A stretch of 64,000 bases of DNA from Paraliobacillus quinghaiensis (GCF_003426025.1 NZ_QJSH01000002.1:268159-332158), one strand, 5' to 3'; positions 46,671 to 61,507 are shown, counted from the stretch's first letter. Made by a program: numbers and translations. The notes: generated by a model not told the origin, from the sequence alone.

Positions 46671-47138
46671 ATGCGCTATTATTTATTAGCGTTTGCCATC
46701 ATTGTTATTGATCAATTAACGAAATGGTGGGTTATAGCAAATATGGAGTTACGTGAAAGCATAACAGTGATTGAAAATTTCTTTTATATCACATCACATC
46801 GGAATACAGGAGCTGCTTGGGGAATACTAGCAGGAAAAATGACCTTCTTTTATATTATAACAGCAGTTGTAATAGTGGTGATTTGTTATTACATACAAAA
46901 AATTGCAAAAGATAGTGCATTAACAGGAGTTGCATTAGGATTAATTCTAGGTGGAGCAATTGGTAATTTTATTGATCGACTAGTCCATAAAGAAGTTGTC
47001 GACTTTTTTGACGTTTATCTTGGAAGTTATAACTATCCGATCTTTAATATTGCTGATTCGGCTTTAGTTGTCGGAGTTATTCTTGTCCTAATCGCTACAT
47101 TGTTAGATGAAAGAAATGAAAGGAGAAAAAAGGCATGA
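46671..47138 (+). CDS. lspA: LspA, prolipoprotein signal peptidase II
   Basis: 155-residue aspartic membrane protease that cuts lipoprotein signal peptides before the lipidated Cys. It has four transmembrane segments. Conserved boxes are [20 protein letters not shown] (first catalytic Asp), VVDFFDVY and FNIADSALV (second catalytic Asp). ATG 46671 follows CGGGGGAGAG. It overlaps the next gene by ATGA. Confidence 0.96.
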   Translation: MRYYLLAFAIIVIDQLTKWWVIANMELRESITVIENFFYITSHRNTGAAWGILAGKMTFFYIITAVVIVVICYYIQKIAKDSALTGVALGLILGGAIGNFIDRLVHKEVVDFFDVYLGSYNYPIFNIADSALVVGVILVLIATLLDERNERRKKA

Positions 47139-48049
47139 CAGAAAGCAAACATATCGTATTGCCTGAAGAAAAAGGCAAACGAATAGATAAAGTATTAACT
47201 ACTGTTGCAGAAGAAGCATCACGTTCTCAAATTCAATCATGGATTAAGGAAGGGTATGTACTTGTTGATGGGTCTCCAGTAAAAAATAATTATAAATGTG
47301 AAGAGGGTGCAACAATAACGTGGAAGATACCTGAACCTGAAGCAATTGATGTGGTTGCAGAAAATATCCCATTAGATATAGTTTATGAAGATCAAGATCT
47401 GCTTGTTGTGAATAAGCGGAGAGGAATGGTTGTACATCCATCAGCAGGACACGCGAATGGAACGTTGGTTAATGCTTTGCTTTATCATTGTGATGATTTA
47501 TCAGGTATAAATGATGTGATTCGTCCAGGTATTGTGCATCGAATTGATCGTGATACAAGTGGCTTGTTAATGGTTGCAAAAAACGATCACTCTCATCAAG
47601 CATTAGCAGCACAACTTGAAGCAAAAACTGTGAAACGTTCCTATGAAGCACTAGTCCATGGTGCAATACCTCATGAATATGGTACGATTGAAGCCCCGCT
47701 TGGACGTGATCCTAAAGATAGACAAAAGATTGCTGTTGTTGCAGGTGGCAAGCCTGCAGTTACTCATTTTGAGGTGAATGAACGAATAGGCGACAAATTC
47801 ACATATGTGAAATGTGTGTTAGAGACGGGTAGAACACATCAAATTCGTGTTCATATGAAATATATTGGTTTTCCACTAGTTGGTGATCCAAAGTATGGCC
47901 CAAGGAAAACAATTGTAATGGGTGGACAAGCATTACACGCAAAAGAATTGGGCTTTGAACATCCACGTTCAAAAGAGTGGATGCAATTTGAAGTAGAAGC
48001 ACCAAATGATTTTCAAGATACTTTAAAAAAGATTAAAGAAATGCGTTGA
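47135..48049 (+). CDS. RluD-like 23S rRNA pseudouridine synthase (YlyB)
   Basis: 304-residue RluA/RluD-family pseudouridine synthase with an N-terminal S4 domain ([18 protein letters not shown], about 29-46) and the catalytic Asp in [35 protein letters not shown] is the C-terminal signature. It sits between lspA and pyrR, as ylyB does in B. subtilis. The target positions are probably in 23S rRNA helix 69, by family. A pyr promoter begins within its stop region. Confidence 0.9.
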   Translation: MTESKHIVLPEEKGKRIDKVLTTVAEEASRSQIQSWIKEGYVLVDGSPVKNNYKCEEGATITWKIPEPEAIDVVAENIPLDIVYEDQDLLVVNKRRGMVVHPSAGHANGTLVNALLYHCDDLSGINDVIRPGIVHRIDRDTSGLLMVAKNDHSHQALAAQLEAKTVKRSYEALVHGAIPHEYGTIEAPLGRDPKDRQKIAVVAGGKPAVTHFEVNERIGDKFTYVKCVLETGRTHQIRVHMKYIGFPLVGDPKYGPRKTIVMGGQALHAKELGFEHPRSKEWMQFEVEAPNDFQDTLKKIKEMR

Positions 48050-48074
48050 CATTTGCAAGGTTTTTTGGAATAAT
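48046..48074 (+). promoter_or_regulatory. SigA promoter of the pyr operon
   Basis: TTGACA at 48046-48051 overlaps the stop of the preceding gene. A 17-base spacer leads to AATAAT at 48069-48074, one mismatch from TATAAT. Confidence 0.82.
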
Positions 48075-48098
48075 AAGAGTTAATAAAATGACCTTTAA

Positions 48099-48772
<674 letters not shown>

Positions 48773-48787
48773 TATATCTAACCTTTA

Positions 48788-48879
48788 AGTAAGTCCTGTG
48801 AGGCTTGCAAGGTTGTTAAGGGATACGTGTATATTTAGACACGTCTACCTCTTTGCAACTTTGCAAAGAGGTTTTTTTT
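48788..48879 (+). promoter_or_regulatory. PyrR attenuator 2, between pyrR and pyrP
   Basis: The binding loop AAGTCCTGTGAGGCTTG is at 48791-48806. The terminator ACCTCTTTGCAA (48847-48858) pairs with TTGCAAAGAGGT (48861-48872), followed by TTTTTTT. Confidence 0.92.
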
Positions 48880-48914
48880 ATGAAAAAAAAGAGAAAAATT
48901 GGGGAGGAAGTCAA

Positions 48915-50291
48915 ATGTCACGATTAGATATGGTGATGGATGTAAGAGATGTACCGCAAAAATCAAAATGGTTTATGTTAAGTTTACAGCACTTATTTGC
49001 AATGTTTGGAGCAACTATTTTAGTTCCATTTTTAACAGGTTTACCCCCTGCAGTTGCGCTTATTTCAAGTGGTTCAGGGACACTTGCTTATTTATTTATC
49101 ACACGAGGAAGAATTCCTGCCTACTTAGGTTCAAGCTTTGCGTTTATTGCGCCAATTGGAGCGGCGATAAGTGATAGTGGTGTACCGGGAGCAATGGTAG
49201 GGAGTTTCTTCGCGGGTCTTGTTTATGGTGTTTTAGCATTGTTAATTGGATTTTTTGGTTTAGATTGGTTAATGAAGATTTTACCTCCAATTGTTGTTGG
49301 ACCAGTTATTATTGTAATTGGTTTAGGGTTAGCACCAACAGCAATCGGTATGGCAATGAATGATGCTAGTGGTACCTATAGTGGAACGCATTTTCTTGTT
49401 GCGATTGTTACATTAGCAGTCACAGTTATAGGTTCATTATTTTTTAAAGGCTTCTTTGGACTAATACCAATATTAATCGGTATCGTAACGGGTTATCTTT
49501 TTGCCTTAACACAAGGAATTGTAGATACATCTGCATTGAGTGTGACATGGTCGAATATTGCAGGAGCAGAAACAGTTGGCGCGTTTTTGGGTGCGATTTT
49601 CGTCATACCAGAATTTGTTATCCCTTTTAAAGATTACAATCCACTAGATGTATTCAGTTGGAGCATCTTCTGGTTAATGGTTCCAGTAGCAACTGTAACA
49701 ATTGCAGAACATATCGGTGACCAAATGGTTTTATCAAAAGTTGTAGGACGTAATTTTATCAAAGAACCTGGCTTACATCGTTCGATCCTAGGTGATGGTG
49801 TAGCAACGTTAATTGCTTCTGTCTTAGGTGGACCACCAAACACGACTTATGGTGAAAATATTGGTGTGTTAGCCATTACGCGTGTGTTTAGTGTATTCGT
49901 TATTGGAGGAGCAGCAGTTCTCGCAATCACATTTGGCTTTGTTGGAATAATATCAGATTTAATCAGTTCAATCCCAACCGCGGTTATGGGTGGTGTGTCG
50001 ATTCTATTATTCGGTATTATCGCATCAAGTGGATTGCGCATGTTAGTTGATAATCAAGTTGATCTTGGTAATAATAGAAATCTTATTGTAGCATCTGTCA
50101 TTCTAGTAATTGGAATAGGGGGAGCACTAGTACGATTTAATGTTTTTGGACAAAATGTTGAAATTCAAGGTATGGCCCTTGCAGCAATTACTGGTGTGCT
50201 GCTAAATCTTGTGTTACCAGGAAAAGAAACAGGTTATGGCAATGGAAATATGTTTAAAACAGAAGAACACATAGAAGAAGAGCAAGAATAA
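48915..50291 (+). CDS. pyrP: PyrP (UraA), uracil permease
   Basis: 458-residue nucleobase:cation symporter (NCS2) with about 14 transmembrane segments. Family segments are SLQHLFAMFGATILVP, PAYLGSSFAFIAP, and the VPVATVTIAEHIGDQ and PNTTYGENIGVLA motifs that line the substrate site. ATG 48915 follows GGGGAGGA; the frame extends 39 codons upstream through the attenuator, which is not coding. Second gene of the operon. Confidence 0.94.
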   Translation: MSRLDMVMDVRDVPQKSKWFMLSLQHLFAMFGATILVPFLTGLPPAVALISSGSGTLAYLFITRGRIPAYLGSSFAFIAPIGAAISDSGVPGAMVGSFFAGLVYGVLALLIGFFGLDWLMKILPPIVVGPVIIVIGLGLAPTAIGMAMNDASGTYSGTHFLVAIVTLAVTVIGSLFFKGFFGLIPILIGIVTGYLFALTQGIVDTSALSVTWSNIAGAETVGAFLGAIFVIPEFVIPFKDYNPLDVFSWSIFWLMVPVATVTIAEHIGDQMVLSKVVGRNFIKEPGLHRSILGDGVATLIASVLGGPPNTTYGENIGVLAITRVFSVFVIGGAAVLAITFGFVGIISDLISSIPTAVMGGVSILLFGIIASSGLRMLVDNQVDLGNNRNLIVASVILVIGIGGALVRFNVFGQNVEIQGMALAAITGVLLNLVLPGKETGYGNGNMFKTEEHIEEEQE

Positions 50292-50295
50292 TAGA

Positions 50296-50327
50296 AAGGG
50301 ACTGTCTAGATTACTAGACAGTCCCTT
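50296..50327 (+). other. 14-bp perfect hairpin between pyrP and pyrB
   Basis: AAGGGACTGTCTAG (50296-50309) and CTAGACAGTCCCTT (50314-50327) flank an ATTA loop. No T-run follows and no PyrR-binding loop precedes it. B. subtilis has a third PyrR attenuator in this gap; here it is absent. Confidence 0.75.
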
Positions 50328-50349
50328 CACTAAAAGGAGGATCTTTTAA

Positions 50350-51282
50350 ATGAACCATTTTGTTTCTATGAAAAACTTATCAGAACATGAAATGTTGCAG
50401 CTAATTAAATTGACTAATGATTTTGAGATAAATGGAATCCCTCATTTTAATGAGAAAATATTTGCTGCAAATTTATTCTTTGAACCAAGTACACGAACAA
50501 AAATGAGTTTTGTTGTGGCGCAAAAGAAATTAGGCATAGAAACACTTGATTTTCATGCGGAAGCATCAAGCCTTCTAAAGGGAGAGAGCATGTATGACAC
50601 AGCTAAAACGTTTGAAGCGATTGGAGCACAACTGCTAGTTGTAAGACACCCTGAAGATCATGCTGTACAGGAATTAGCAAAGAGAATGACAATTCCGGTA
50701 ATCAATGCTGGAGATGGTTCAGGAGAACACCCAACACAATCCTTGCTCGATTTATATACCATGTATCAAGAATTTCAATCATTTAAAGGATTAAACGTAG
50801 TAATAATTGGTGACATAAAACATAGTCGTGTTGCGCGATCCAATGCTTATGCATTAAAGACTCTAGGAGCAAATGTTTACTTGTCAACAAAAAAAGAATG
50901 GCAAGATGAAACGTTAGACTTTCCTTATATAGACATAGATGATGCTGTTGCAATTAGTGATGTCGTAATGCTGTTACGTGTTCAATTAGAAAGACATCAA
51001 GACAATGAACTGCTCAACGACGCTGCGTATTTAGAACAGTATGGATTAACAAAAAAGCGCGAGCAAAATATGCTTCGTCATGCAATTATTATGCATCCAG
51101 CACCAGTTAATCGAGGAGTTGAAATTGATAGTGACTTGGTAGAATCAAAACGTTCACGCATTTTTAAACAAATGGAAAACGGTGTAGTTGCTAGAATGGC
51201 AATTATCTATCATCTATTTCAAACAAGGGGGATTGGACATGCAACTGCTTTTAACAAACGCAAAACAAGTATTAGCAAATAA
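50350..51282 (+). CDS. pyrB: Aspartate carbamoyltransferase catalytic chain
   Basis: 310-residue enzyme making carbamoyl-aspartate. The carbamoyl-phosphate motif is [11 protein letters not shown], with [10 protein letters not shown], and the aspartate site [12 protein letters not shown] near the C-terminus. No regulatory subunit gene is beside it, as in Bacillus. ATG 50350 follows AAAAGGAGG. It overlaps pyrC by 44 bases. Confidence 0.97.
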   Translation: MNHFVSMKNLSEHEMLQLIKLTNDFEINGIPHFNEKIFAANLFFEPSTRTKMSFVVAQKKLGIETLDFHAEASSLLKGESMYDTAKTFEAIGAQLLVVRHPEDHAVQELAKRMTIPVINAGDGSGEHPTQSLLDLYTMYQEFQSFKGLNVVIIGDIKHSRVARSNAYALKTLGANVYLSTKKEWQDETLDFPYIDIDDAVAISDVVMLLRVQLERHQDNELLNDAAYLEQYGLTKKREQNMLRHAIIMHPAPVNRGVEIDSDLVESKRSRIFKQMENGVVARMAIIYHLFQTRGIGHATAFNKRKTSISK

Positions 51283-52525
51283 TGAATGTGTTCCATGTGA
51301 AGTGAAAATAGAAGATGGAGTTATTAAGGAAATTGCTAATAAGATTGAAAATAGACAAGCTGATTCCGTAATTGATTGCCAAGGAAATCTTCTGACACCA
51401 GGTTTTATTGATGTCCATGTACATTTAAGAGAACCAGGGGGATCAGCAAAGGAAACAATTGAAACAGGAACAAAAGCGGCAGCAAGAGGTGGATATACAA
51501 CAGTGTGTTCGATGCCTAATACAAATCCTGTTCCAGATAATCCGTCAGTTTTAAGAGATATATTGAATAAAATAGACGATACAGCAAAGGTTCGCGTGCT
51601 ACCTTATGCGTCAATTACGAAAGGCTTAAATGGCGAGCAACTGACTGATATGAAAGCATTAAAAGAAGCTGGTGCTTTTGGATTCACAGATGATGGTGTT
51701 GGGGTGCAGACAGCTGATCAAATGTTACAGGCAATGAAGCAAGCGGCAGCACTTAATATGACGATAGTTGCCCATTGTGAAGATAACTCACTGATTCATA
51801 GCGGCGTGGTACATGATGGAGAAGTAAGTGCTCGATTAGGTGTTAATGGCATTCCATCAATATGTGAATCGGTGCAAATTGCACGAGATGTACTACTAGC
51901 AGAAGCTACAGGCTGTCATTATCATGTTTGTCATGTTAGTACAAAGGAGTCTGTGCGAGTGATTCGTGATGCAAAGCGTGCGGGCATTTATGTTACAGCC
52001 GAGGTTACCCCACATCATTTGTTACTAAACGAGAAAGATATCGTTTCGGCTGATCCTAATTTTAAAATGAATCCACCACTTCGCTCACAACAAGATCAAC
52101 AAGCATTATTCGATGGTTTAATAGATGGAACAATTGATTTTATCGCAACAGATCATGCACCACACACAGAAGCAGAAAAGCAAAAAGGCATCAATGAAGC
52201 GCCATTTGGCATTGTAGGTTTAGAAACGGCATTTGCCTTACTACATACAAATTTTGTAGAGACAAACAAAATAACTCTAACACAATTAATTGAGTGGTTA
52301 ACAATCAAACCAGCCCAAGTATTTGGTCTACATGCAGGTGAACTAAAGCAAGGAGCTATAGCAGACCTAACACTATTAAACTTGGAAGAAAAGTGGGTAA
52401 TTGATAAAGATCACTTTTACTCAAAAGGAAAAAACACACCTTTTAATGAGTGGGAAGTAACAGGAAAACCTGTACTGACACTTGTTAATGGGGAGATCGT
52501 CTATAAGGAGGCAGCATATGTTTAA
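51239..52525 (+). CDS. pyrC: Dihydroorotase
   Basis: 428-residue zinc amidohydrolase that closes the dihydroorotate ring. Metal-site motifs are [24 protein letters not shown] and [13 protein letters not shown] 51239 follows AAGGGGGA; it starts inside pyrB, so the two are coupled. It overlaps carA by 8 bases. Confidence 0.97.
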   Translation: MQLLLTNAKQVLANNECVPCEVKIEDGVIKEIANKIENRQADSVIDCQGNLLTPGFIDVHVHLREPGGSAKETIETGTKAAARGGYTTVCSMPNTNPVPDNPSVLRDILNKIDDTAKVRVLPYASITKGLNGEQLTDMKALKEAGAFGFTDDGVGVQTADQMLQAMKQAAALNMTIVAHCEDNSLIHSGVVHDGEVSARLGVNGIPSICESVQIARDVLLAEATGCHYHVCHVSTKESVRVIRDAKRAGIYVTAEVTPHHLLLNEKDIVSADPNFKMNPPLRSQQDQQALFDGLIDGTIDFIATDHAPHTEAEKQKGINEAPFGIVGLETAFALLHTNFVETNKITLTQLIEWLTIKPAQVFGLHAGELKQGAIADLTLLNLEEKWVIDKDHFYSKGKNTPFNEWEVTGKPVLTLVNGEIVYKEAAYV

Positions 52526-53639
52526 ACGTCAACTGGTACTTGAAGATGGTACGATATTTACTGGAAAAGCATTTGGTAGTTTAGAAGAAAGCATTGGTGA
52601 GGTAGTTTTTAATACAGGTATGACAGGTTATCAAGAAATTTTATCTGATCCATCTTATTGCGGTCAAATTGTTACGATGACATATCCGTTAATTGGAAAT
52701 TATGGTGTGAATAGAGATGATTTTGAAACAATTAATCCTTCTATTCATGGGTTAGTTGTAAAAGAAATGTGCGAGCAACCTTCAAATTTTCGTAACGAAG
52801 AAACATTAGATAGTTATTTAAAAGCAAAGGATATACCAGCTATTGCAGGAATAGATACAAGAAAACTAACAAAGATTATCCGAAAGCACGGTACGATGAA
52901 GGCTGTCCTAACGAAGGCAAAAGCTGATTTTACTGAAAACTATCAATCTATTGATTTTGAAAACATAGGATTAATGTCTGATCAAGTAGAGCGTGTTTCA
53001 ACAGTTAAACCATATGTTGTACCTGGAAGAGGGAAACGAATTGTATTAGTTGATTTTGGAATGAAACATGGAATATTACGAGATTTAACCAAACGGAATT
53101 GTCATGTAACTGTTGTTCCATATCACTATTCTGCTGACGAGATAGAGCGTTTAAAGCCTGACGGAATTATGCTGACAAATGGACCTGGGGATCCGAAAGA
53201 TGTTCCGGAAGCAATCGAGATGATTAAATCATTGATTCACAATACCCCTATTTTTGGAATTTGTTTAGGGCATCAATTATTAGCATTAGCATGTGGTGCA
53301 GATACAGAAAAAATGGTCTTTGGGCATAGAGGTTCAAACCACCCAGTGAAAGATTTAGAACGAAACAAAACATATATAACATCGCAAAACCATGGCTATG
53401 CTGTCACAACTCATTCATTAGAAAAGACAGAACTAGTTTTAACTCAAACTGCTTTAAATGATAACTCTGTTGAGGGTATCAGGCATCGAACATATCCAGC
53501 TTTTTCAGTGCAATATCACCCTGAAAGTTCACCAGGGCCAGAAGATACAAGTCATTTATTTGATGCATTTCTTTCTGAAATAAACCAACACCAAAAGAAA
53601 GCAAAGGGGGATCTTACATGCCAAAGCGTACAGATATAA
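52518..53639 (+). CDS. carA: Carbamoyl-phosphate synthase small subunit (pyrimidine-specific)
   Basis: 373-residue glutamine amidotransferase subunit (pyrAA). The N-terminal domain has [15 protein letters not shown]. The class I amidotransferase triad is visible as Cys in [13 protein letters not shown] and His/Glu in [15 protein letters not shown] 52518 follows AAGGAGG. It overlaps carB by 22 bases. Confidence 0.96.
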   Translation: MFKRQLVLEDGTIFTGKAFGSLEESIGEVVFNTGMTGYQEILSDPSYCGQIVTMTYPLIGNYGVNRDDFETINPSIHGLVVKEMCEQPSNFRNEETLDSYLKAKDIPAIAGIDTRKLTKIIRKHGTMKAVLTKAKADFTENYQSIDFENIGLMSDQVERVSTVKPYVVPGRGKRIVLVDFGMKHGILRDLTKRNCHVTVVPYHYSADEIERLKPDGIMLTNGPGDPKDVPEAIEMIKSLIHNTPIFGICLGHQLLALACGADTEKMVFGHRGSNHPVKDLERNKTYITSQNHGYAVTTHSLEKTELVLTQTALNDNSVEGIRHRTYPAFSVQYHPESSPGPEDTSHLFDAFLSEINQHQKKAKGDLTCQSVQI

Positions 53640-56600
53640 AAAAGATATTGGTGATCGGTTCTGGACCGATTATTATTGGACAAGCAGCGGAGTTTGATTA
53701 TTCAGGTACACAAGCATGCCAAGCATTAAAAGAGGAAGGATACACTGTAATATTAGCGAATTCGAATCCTGCCACAATCATGACAGATCATACCATTGCG
53801 GACACTGTATACATGGAACCATTAACGGTTGAATTTTTAACAAAGATCATTCGCAAAGAACAACCTGATGCAATTTTACCTACTTTAGGTGGACAGACTG
53901 GTTTAAATCTAGCTGTTGCACTTGATCAGACAGGAATTTTAGAAGTTTATGGTACGGAACTCTTAGGTACATCATTAGAAGCAATTCAATTAGCAGAAGA
54001 CCGCGAGAAATTCCGCGCGTTAATGCACGAGTTAAATGAGCCTGTTCCTGAAAGTGATATTGTGACAACCGTTGAAGGTGCAATTAATTTTGCTGAAAAA
54101 ATCGGATTTCCATTGATTGTACGGCCGGCATATACACTTGGTGGTACTGGTGGTGGCATGTGTTATAACGAACAGCAGTTGCGTGAAATTACCAGAAGTG
54201 GTTTGGCACTATCTCCGGTCAATCAGTGCTTAATTGAACGAAATATTGCGGGGTTTAAAGAAATTGAATATGAAGTAATGCGTGATAAAAATGACCAAGC
54301 AATTGTGGTTTGTAATATGGAAAATATTGATCCAGTTGGAATTCATACAGGTGATTCAATTGTTGTTGCACCATCACAAACATTGAGTGACCGAGAATAC
54401 CAATTACTACGGAATGCGTCATTAAAAATAATTCGCGCATTAAAAATTGAAGGTGGATGTAATGTTCAACTTGCCATCGATCCACACAGCTTCAATTATA
54501 ATATCATTGAAGTTAACCCTAGGGTAAGCCGCTCATCTGCATTGGCATCAAAGGCTACTGGCTATCCAATTGCAAAAATAGCAGCAAAAATTGCAGTTGG
54601 TTTAACATTAGATGAAATTAAAAACCCGATAACGCAGACGACATATGCCGCTTTTGAGCCAGCATTAGATTATGTTGTAACAAAATTTCCAAGATTTCCA
54701 TTTGATAAATTTACAACAGGTAATCGAACGCTTGGAACACAAATGAAGGCTACTGGAGAAGTAATGGCAATAGGTCGTACTTTTGAAGAGTCATTTTTAA
54801 AGGGGATTCGTTCATTGGATATTAGTGGGGATGAATTTTATTTGCCACACCTTGAACAAGATTCACTCGATAGCTTAAAAGAAAAACTAATCCATGCTGA
54901 TGACGAACGCGTTTTTGTTTTAGCTGAAGCATTTCGTCGAAACCTATCTATCGAAATAGTACACGAGCTTACAAAAATAGATTTTTATTTTTTGAATAAA
55001 ATCAAATCACTGATCAACTTGGAAACAAGATTAATAGACAATAAAAGTTCAAAAGACGTACTTCAAGAAGCAAAAGAAGCTGGATTTTCCGATACGCATA
55101 TTGCCCGTCTTTGGGAAGTAGAAATAGACGATGTATATCTACAAAGGAAATTGGAGCATATCCATCCAGTATTCAAAATGGTTGATACATGCGCTGCAGA
55201 ATTTGAATCGGCAACACCCTATTTTTATAGCAGCTATGAAGAAGAACAAGAATCTATTCCAACTTCGAATCAAAAAGTACTTGTATTGGGTTCGGGTCCA
55301 ATACGGATAGGACAAGGGATTGAATTTGACTATGCAACAGTCCACTCTGTTTTAGCATTAAAAGAAGCGGGTTATGAAGCGATTATTATGAATAATAACC
55401 CGGAAACAGTTTCAACTGATTTCAGTGTGTCAGATAAATTATATTTTGAACCATTGACATTAGAAGATGTGATGCATGTTGTTGAAATAGAAAATCCGAT
55501 TGGTGTGATTGTCCAGTTCGGAGGACAAACTGCGATAAATTTAGCATCAGGATTAGAAAGACGTGGTGTGGTGATTCTAGGTACTTCACTAGAAGCAATT
55601 GACCTAGCGGAGGATCGAGATAAATTTGAGCAACTATTAACTAGTATTGATGTCCCGCAACCTAAAGGGAAAAGTGTCCGTCAATTAGAGCAAGCGAAAG
55701 AAACAGCAAAGGAAATTGGTTATCCTGTTTTAGTACGACCGTCCTATGTTATTGGCGGAAGTCAAATGGAAATTGTCTATAACGAGGATGAGCTATTCAG
55801 TTATTTACAAAAAACAACACATATCAAGCACAAACATCCTGTATTAATTGACAAATATTTAACCGGAATTGAAGTAGAAGTAGATGCGATTAGTGATGGC
55901 GAAACAACAATTATACCAGGTATTATGGAGCATATTGAGCGTGCAGGTGTCCATTCAGGCGATTCAATAGCAGTTTATCCAACACAACGGATTAAGCCTG
56001 CGGTTAAACAACAATTAATTGATACTACGATAAAAATAGCAGAACGATTACAAGTAAAGGGATTAGTTAACATCCAATTTGTTGTCCATCAAGATCAAGT
56101 CTATGTGATAGAAGTGAATCCGCGCGCTAGTAGAACGATTCCTTTCTTAAGCAAAATTACAGGTGTCACAATGGCTAATATTGCAACAAAATGCATCGTC
56201 GACCAATCTCTAAGTGAAATGGGCTACACAAGCGGATTGCTCCCAGAACCTGATCATGTTTCAGTAAAAGTTCCTGTCTTTTCTTTTGAAAAATTACGAA
56301 GTGTTGACACAATTCTGGGACCAGAAATGAAATCAACTGGAGAGGCGATAGGTCGAGATAAGACATTAGCAAAAGCTTTGTATAAAGGGCTAATTGCTTC
56401 AGGACTTTCGATTCCAATGGAAGGAGCTGTACTGTTAACTGTTGCGGATAAAGATAAAAAAGAGATAGTTGAAATAGCAGAACGGTTCCATCAGTTAGGG
56501 TTTCATTTATACGCTACAACTGGGACAGCACAGTATATTCAAAAGCATCAACTACCTGTAACAGAAGTAGGTAAAATTGGAGCAGAAGGGAAAAACGTTC

Positions 56601-56814
56601 TTTCTATAATTGAAAATGGTGAAGTACAGTTTGTTATCAATACACTTACTTCAGGAAAACGACCACGATCTGATGGCTTTAGAATTCGTCGGGAAGCGGT
56701 AGAACATGGAACTGCTTGTTTAACTAGTTTAGATACAGCACTAGCAATTTTAGATGTAATTGATTCAACAACATTTACAGCACAAGCTGTTGTGGCGAAC
56801 AAGGAGGTCATTAG

Positions 56815-56818
<4 letters not shown>
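53618..56818 (+). CDS. carB: Carbamoyl-phosphate synthase large subunit (pyrimidine-specific)
   Basis: 1066-residue ATP-grasp enzyme (pyrAB) with two homologous halves, each starting with a GSGPI(I/R)IGQ loop (about residues 11 and 558), and a C-terminal MGS-like regulatory domain (about 935 onward). Standard length. It overlaps pyrK by GTGA. Confidence 0.97.
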
Positions 56819-59191
<2,373 letters not shown>

Positions 59192-59205
<14 letters not shown>

Positions 59206-59815
59206 ACAAATTGCCAATGATTTATATAAAATAAAAGCTATTCAAATAAAACCTGATCGTTCTTTTACTTGGACATCTGGTATAAAATCGCCAATTTACT
59301 GTGATAATCGTTTAACAATGTCGTACCCTGAGATACGAAGTAAAATTGCTACAGCTTTCGTGGAGAAAATTAAAGCATTAGATGTTCAACCAGACGTAAT
59401 TGCTGGATGTGCAACTGCAGGAATTCCTCATGCGGCATGGTTAGCAGAAAAACTTGATTTACCAATGATTTATGTGCGTGACAAGGCTAAAGCACATGGA
59501 AAAGGAAATCAAATAGAGGGGCAAATTGAACCGGGACAAAAAGTGATTGTGGTTGAAGATCTGATTTCAACAGGTGGTTCTTCGCTTAACTCAGCACTTG
59601 CACTACGAGAAGAAGGCACAGAGGTATTAGGGGTAATGGCAATTTTTACATACGGATTAGAACAAGCTAAAATGGTATTTGATGAAAAACAAATACCTTT
59701 ATCTACAATCACAAACTTTGATGTTCTAATCGAGCAATTACTAGAAGCGGAAGCAATTAACGAGAAAGAAAAGAGTAGCTTACTAGAATGGCGCAACACA
59801 TTAGCATTAGGATAA
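59192..59815 (+). CDS. pyrE: Orotate phosphoribosyltransferase
   Basis: 207-residue enzyme converting orotate and PRPP to OMP. It has FTWTSGIKSPIYCDNR at the N-terminus and the PRPP loop VIVVEDLISTGGSSLNSA near residue 120. ATG 59192 follows AAAGGAGTGG inside pyrF. It is the last gene of the operon and is followed by a strong terminator. Confidence 0.97.
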
Positions 59816-59898
59816 TTGTTGTGGAAAATAACTCTTAAAAGCATAGAGGTTATCCTAACGGGTTCTGTTTCCTATCGCAAACATTAAAAATGTAACAT

Positions 59899-59941
59899 AA
59901 AATGACTACTAAATTATACTACAATTTAGTAGTCATTTTTT
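59899..59941 (+). terminator. Terminator of the pyr operon
   Basis: AAATGACTACTAAATT and AATTTAGTAGTCATTT form a 16-bp stem with a 7-base loop, followed by TTTATTG. Confidence 0.9.
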
Positions 59942-60209
59942 ATTGATATAAAGCCATTTTTCTTATAATTGCTTTTAATATGCAAGGTAAATTGCACGCG
60001 AAAAGTTAGATTATATTTTATCTGAACTTTTGTATGTTTATTGAGTGTGTAAAAATATTTTGTGATTTGGAAAGGATATCATTTTTGTTATTTTTTGAAA
60101 GGGAATATGGATTTTTATGTTAAAATAAATATAGAGTTTGTGAAGGATTGATCTTAAACTGGCAGGTTTATTTAATAAGAGAAACGTTTTATACAAGGGA
60201 GGTTTATGA
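59942..60209. other. Gene-free A/T-rich gap after the pyr operon
   Basis: One hairpin is visible, AAAAGTT-AGAT (60001-60011) with ATCT-AACTTTT (60020-60031). Otherwise I see no gene. GGGAGG at 60199-60204 is the ribosome binding site for the next gene. No clear promoter. Confidence 0.5.
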
Positions 60210-60527
60210 ATGGAAAATGAAGAACTAAAAGTTTTAAAAAGGGAATTAAACAATAAAATTACTATCTTACAAAGCGAACAAAAATCATTCAAGCGACGTG
60301 TCAGCATTATTGCTAACTTAATTCTTCCTGGTATTGGCTTTATCTTATATAATAACTCATATTTAAAAGCTCTTATCTCATTTGTTCTTTTCGTATCATA
60401 TAACTATTTATATTTTATCAAGCTAAGCCCTCTAATTGGTGAAATGAGTATTGCCATTTTATATTATATTCCAGCATTGATAATTTGGTTTGTCAGTGCA
60501 ATAATGGTCGCAAGTTTGGACGACTGA
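60210..60527 (+). CDS. Small hypothetical membrane protein
   Basis: 105-residue protein of no family I recognise. A charged N-terminal helix (about 1-30) is followed by three hydrophobic segments (about 33-50, 53-70 and 80-100). ATG 60210 follows GGGAGGTTTATGA. It stands alone after the pyr terminator. Confidence 0.65.
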   Translation: MENEELKVLKRELNNKITILQSEQKSFKRRVSIIANLILPGIGFILYNNSYLKALISFVLFVSYNYLYFIKLSPLIGEMSIAILYYIPALIIWFVSAIMVASLDD

Positions 60528-60669
60528 TTTTTCACTAAACGAGAGGATAGTAGAAAGGAGATGTCATTAAGGTAGCTCCATTTTTTTGCTGAAGGGCAGG
60601 CTAGCAAAAGAAGCGTTTCTTATTTTACGAGCAAGAAGTGTGTTAAAAAAAGGCTAGGAGGCTTACTCT

Positions 60670-61020
60670 ATGCGAAAGGTTTTTCTATCACTCTATGTAG
60701 GCCTAATTGGTGTATTAACTCTTGGTTGTTCGTCTACCGACAAAGTTTCTGCGCCTGAAATGGTAACCCCTGATGAAAGTAAATATAGTGTAATTGTAAC
60801 TTCGCACACCGAAAACAGAGAGGTCTGGCAAGAAATTATTGATGAGTACGTTGATAAGAATGTGGTTCAAATTGTCACTTGGGGTGTCAATCCTTATATC
60901 GAAGATTTAGATATTGAATTAGAAAAGAATACAATAGCATTGGTCTTTGACCACAAAGAACTGGTTTATACATCTACAGAACCTCAAGAATTAGAAGATT
61001 TTCTTGAAAATAAACAATAA
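60670..61020 (+). CDS. Putative lipoprotein of unknown function
   Basis: 116-residue protein with a type II signal peptide: a basic start, a hydrophobic core and the lipobox LTLGC (Cys at residue 20). The mature part is acidic, and I recognise no domain. CTAGGAGG lies before ATG 60670. It is followed by a second small lipoprotein gene. Confidence 0.7.
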   Translation: MRKVFLSLYVGLIGVLTLGCSSTDKVSAPEMVTPDESKYSVIVTSHTENREVWQEIIDEYVDKNVVQIVTWGVNPYIEDLDIELEKNTIALVFDHKELVYTSTEPQELEDFLENKQ

Positions 61021-61129
61021 TTCATTTGTAGCTTCTTTTATGGCATTAAGTGACAGGTTTCTTGAATATACAAAGAAACAAGATATGTGCAAATAGGTGT
61101 TAAATTGGATAGAGATAGGGGGGATTTTC

Positions 61130-61507
61130 CTGAGGTTATCAAGAAGTTTTTTTATACTTATTTTTGTTGTTTTATTAACCGCTTGTTCTAATACGGAGGA
61201 ACCAAAAAAAATAGTAGGTGAAACTCCAAGTGAATCAAAAGGGGCATTTGCTTTTGAAGGTAGTATATATACGATTGATCGTGGAAAAGTTTTCGTTGAA
61301 AATGTAGGGAAAGAAATCGGGGAAATCAAAGCAATAGTAGATGAAATAAATGAGAATGGTGAAGCAGTAATATATGATTCAACCCTCAACTTACAGGTTG
61401 GTACTAAAATATTTAAAAGAATAGAGCAAGACCGAAGTAATACTGTTGTTGCTATAAAAATTGACGATACTTATTATGGTGCATTCTTTAATTCAAATCT
61501 TAATTAA
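61130..61507 (+). CDS. Putative lipoprotein, likely CTG start
   Basis: About 125 residues with a type II signal peptide SRSFFILIFVVLLTAC and an acidic mature region. I recognise no domain, though SKGAFAFEGSIYTIDRGKVFVENVG may be a small beta domain. AGGGGGG at 61117-61123 is about 6 bases before CTG 61130, which begins directly with the signal peptide. A GTG at 61097 would add eleven residues and has no ribosome binding site. Confidence 0.6.
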   Translation: MRLSRSFFILIFVVLLTACSNTEEPKKIVGETPSESKGAFAFEGSIYTIDRGKVFVENVGKEIGEIKAIVDEINENGEAVIYDSTLNLQVGTKIFKRIEQDRSNTVVAIKIDDTYYGAFFNSNLN

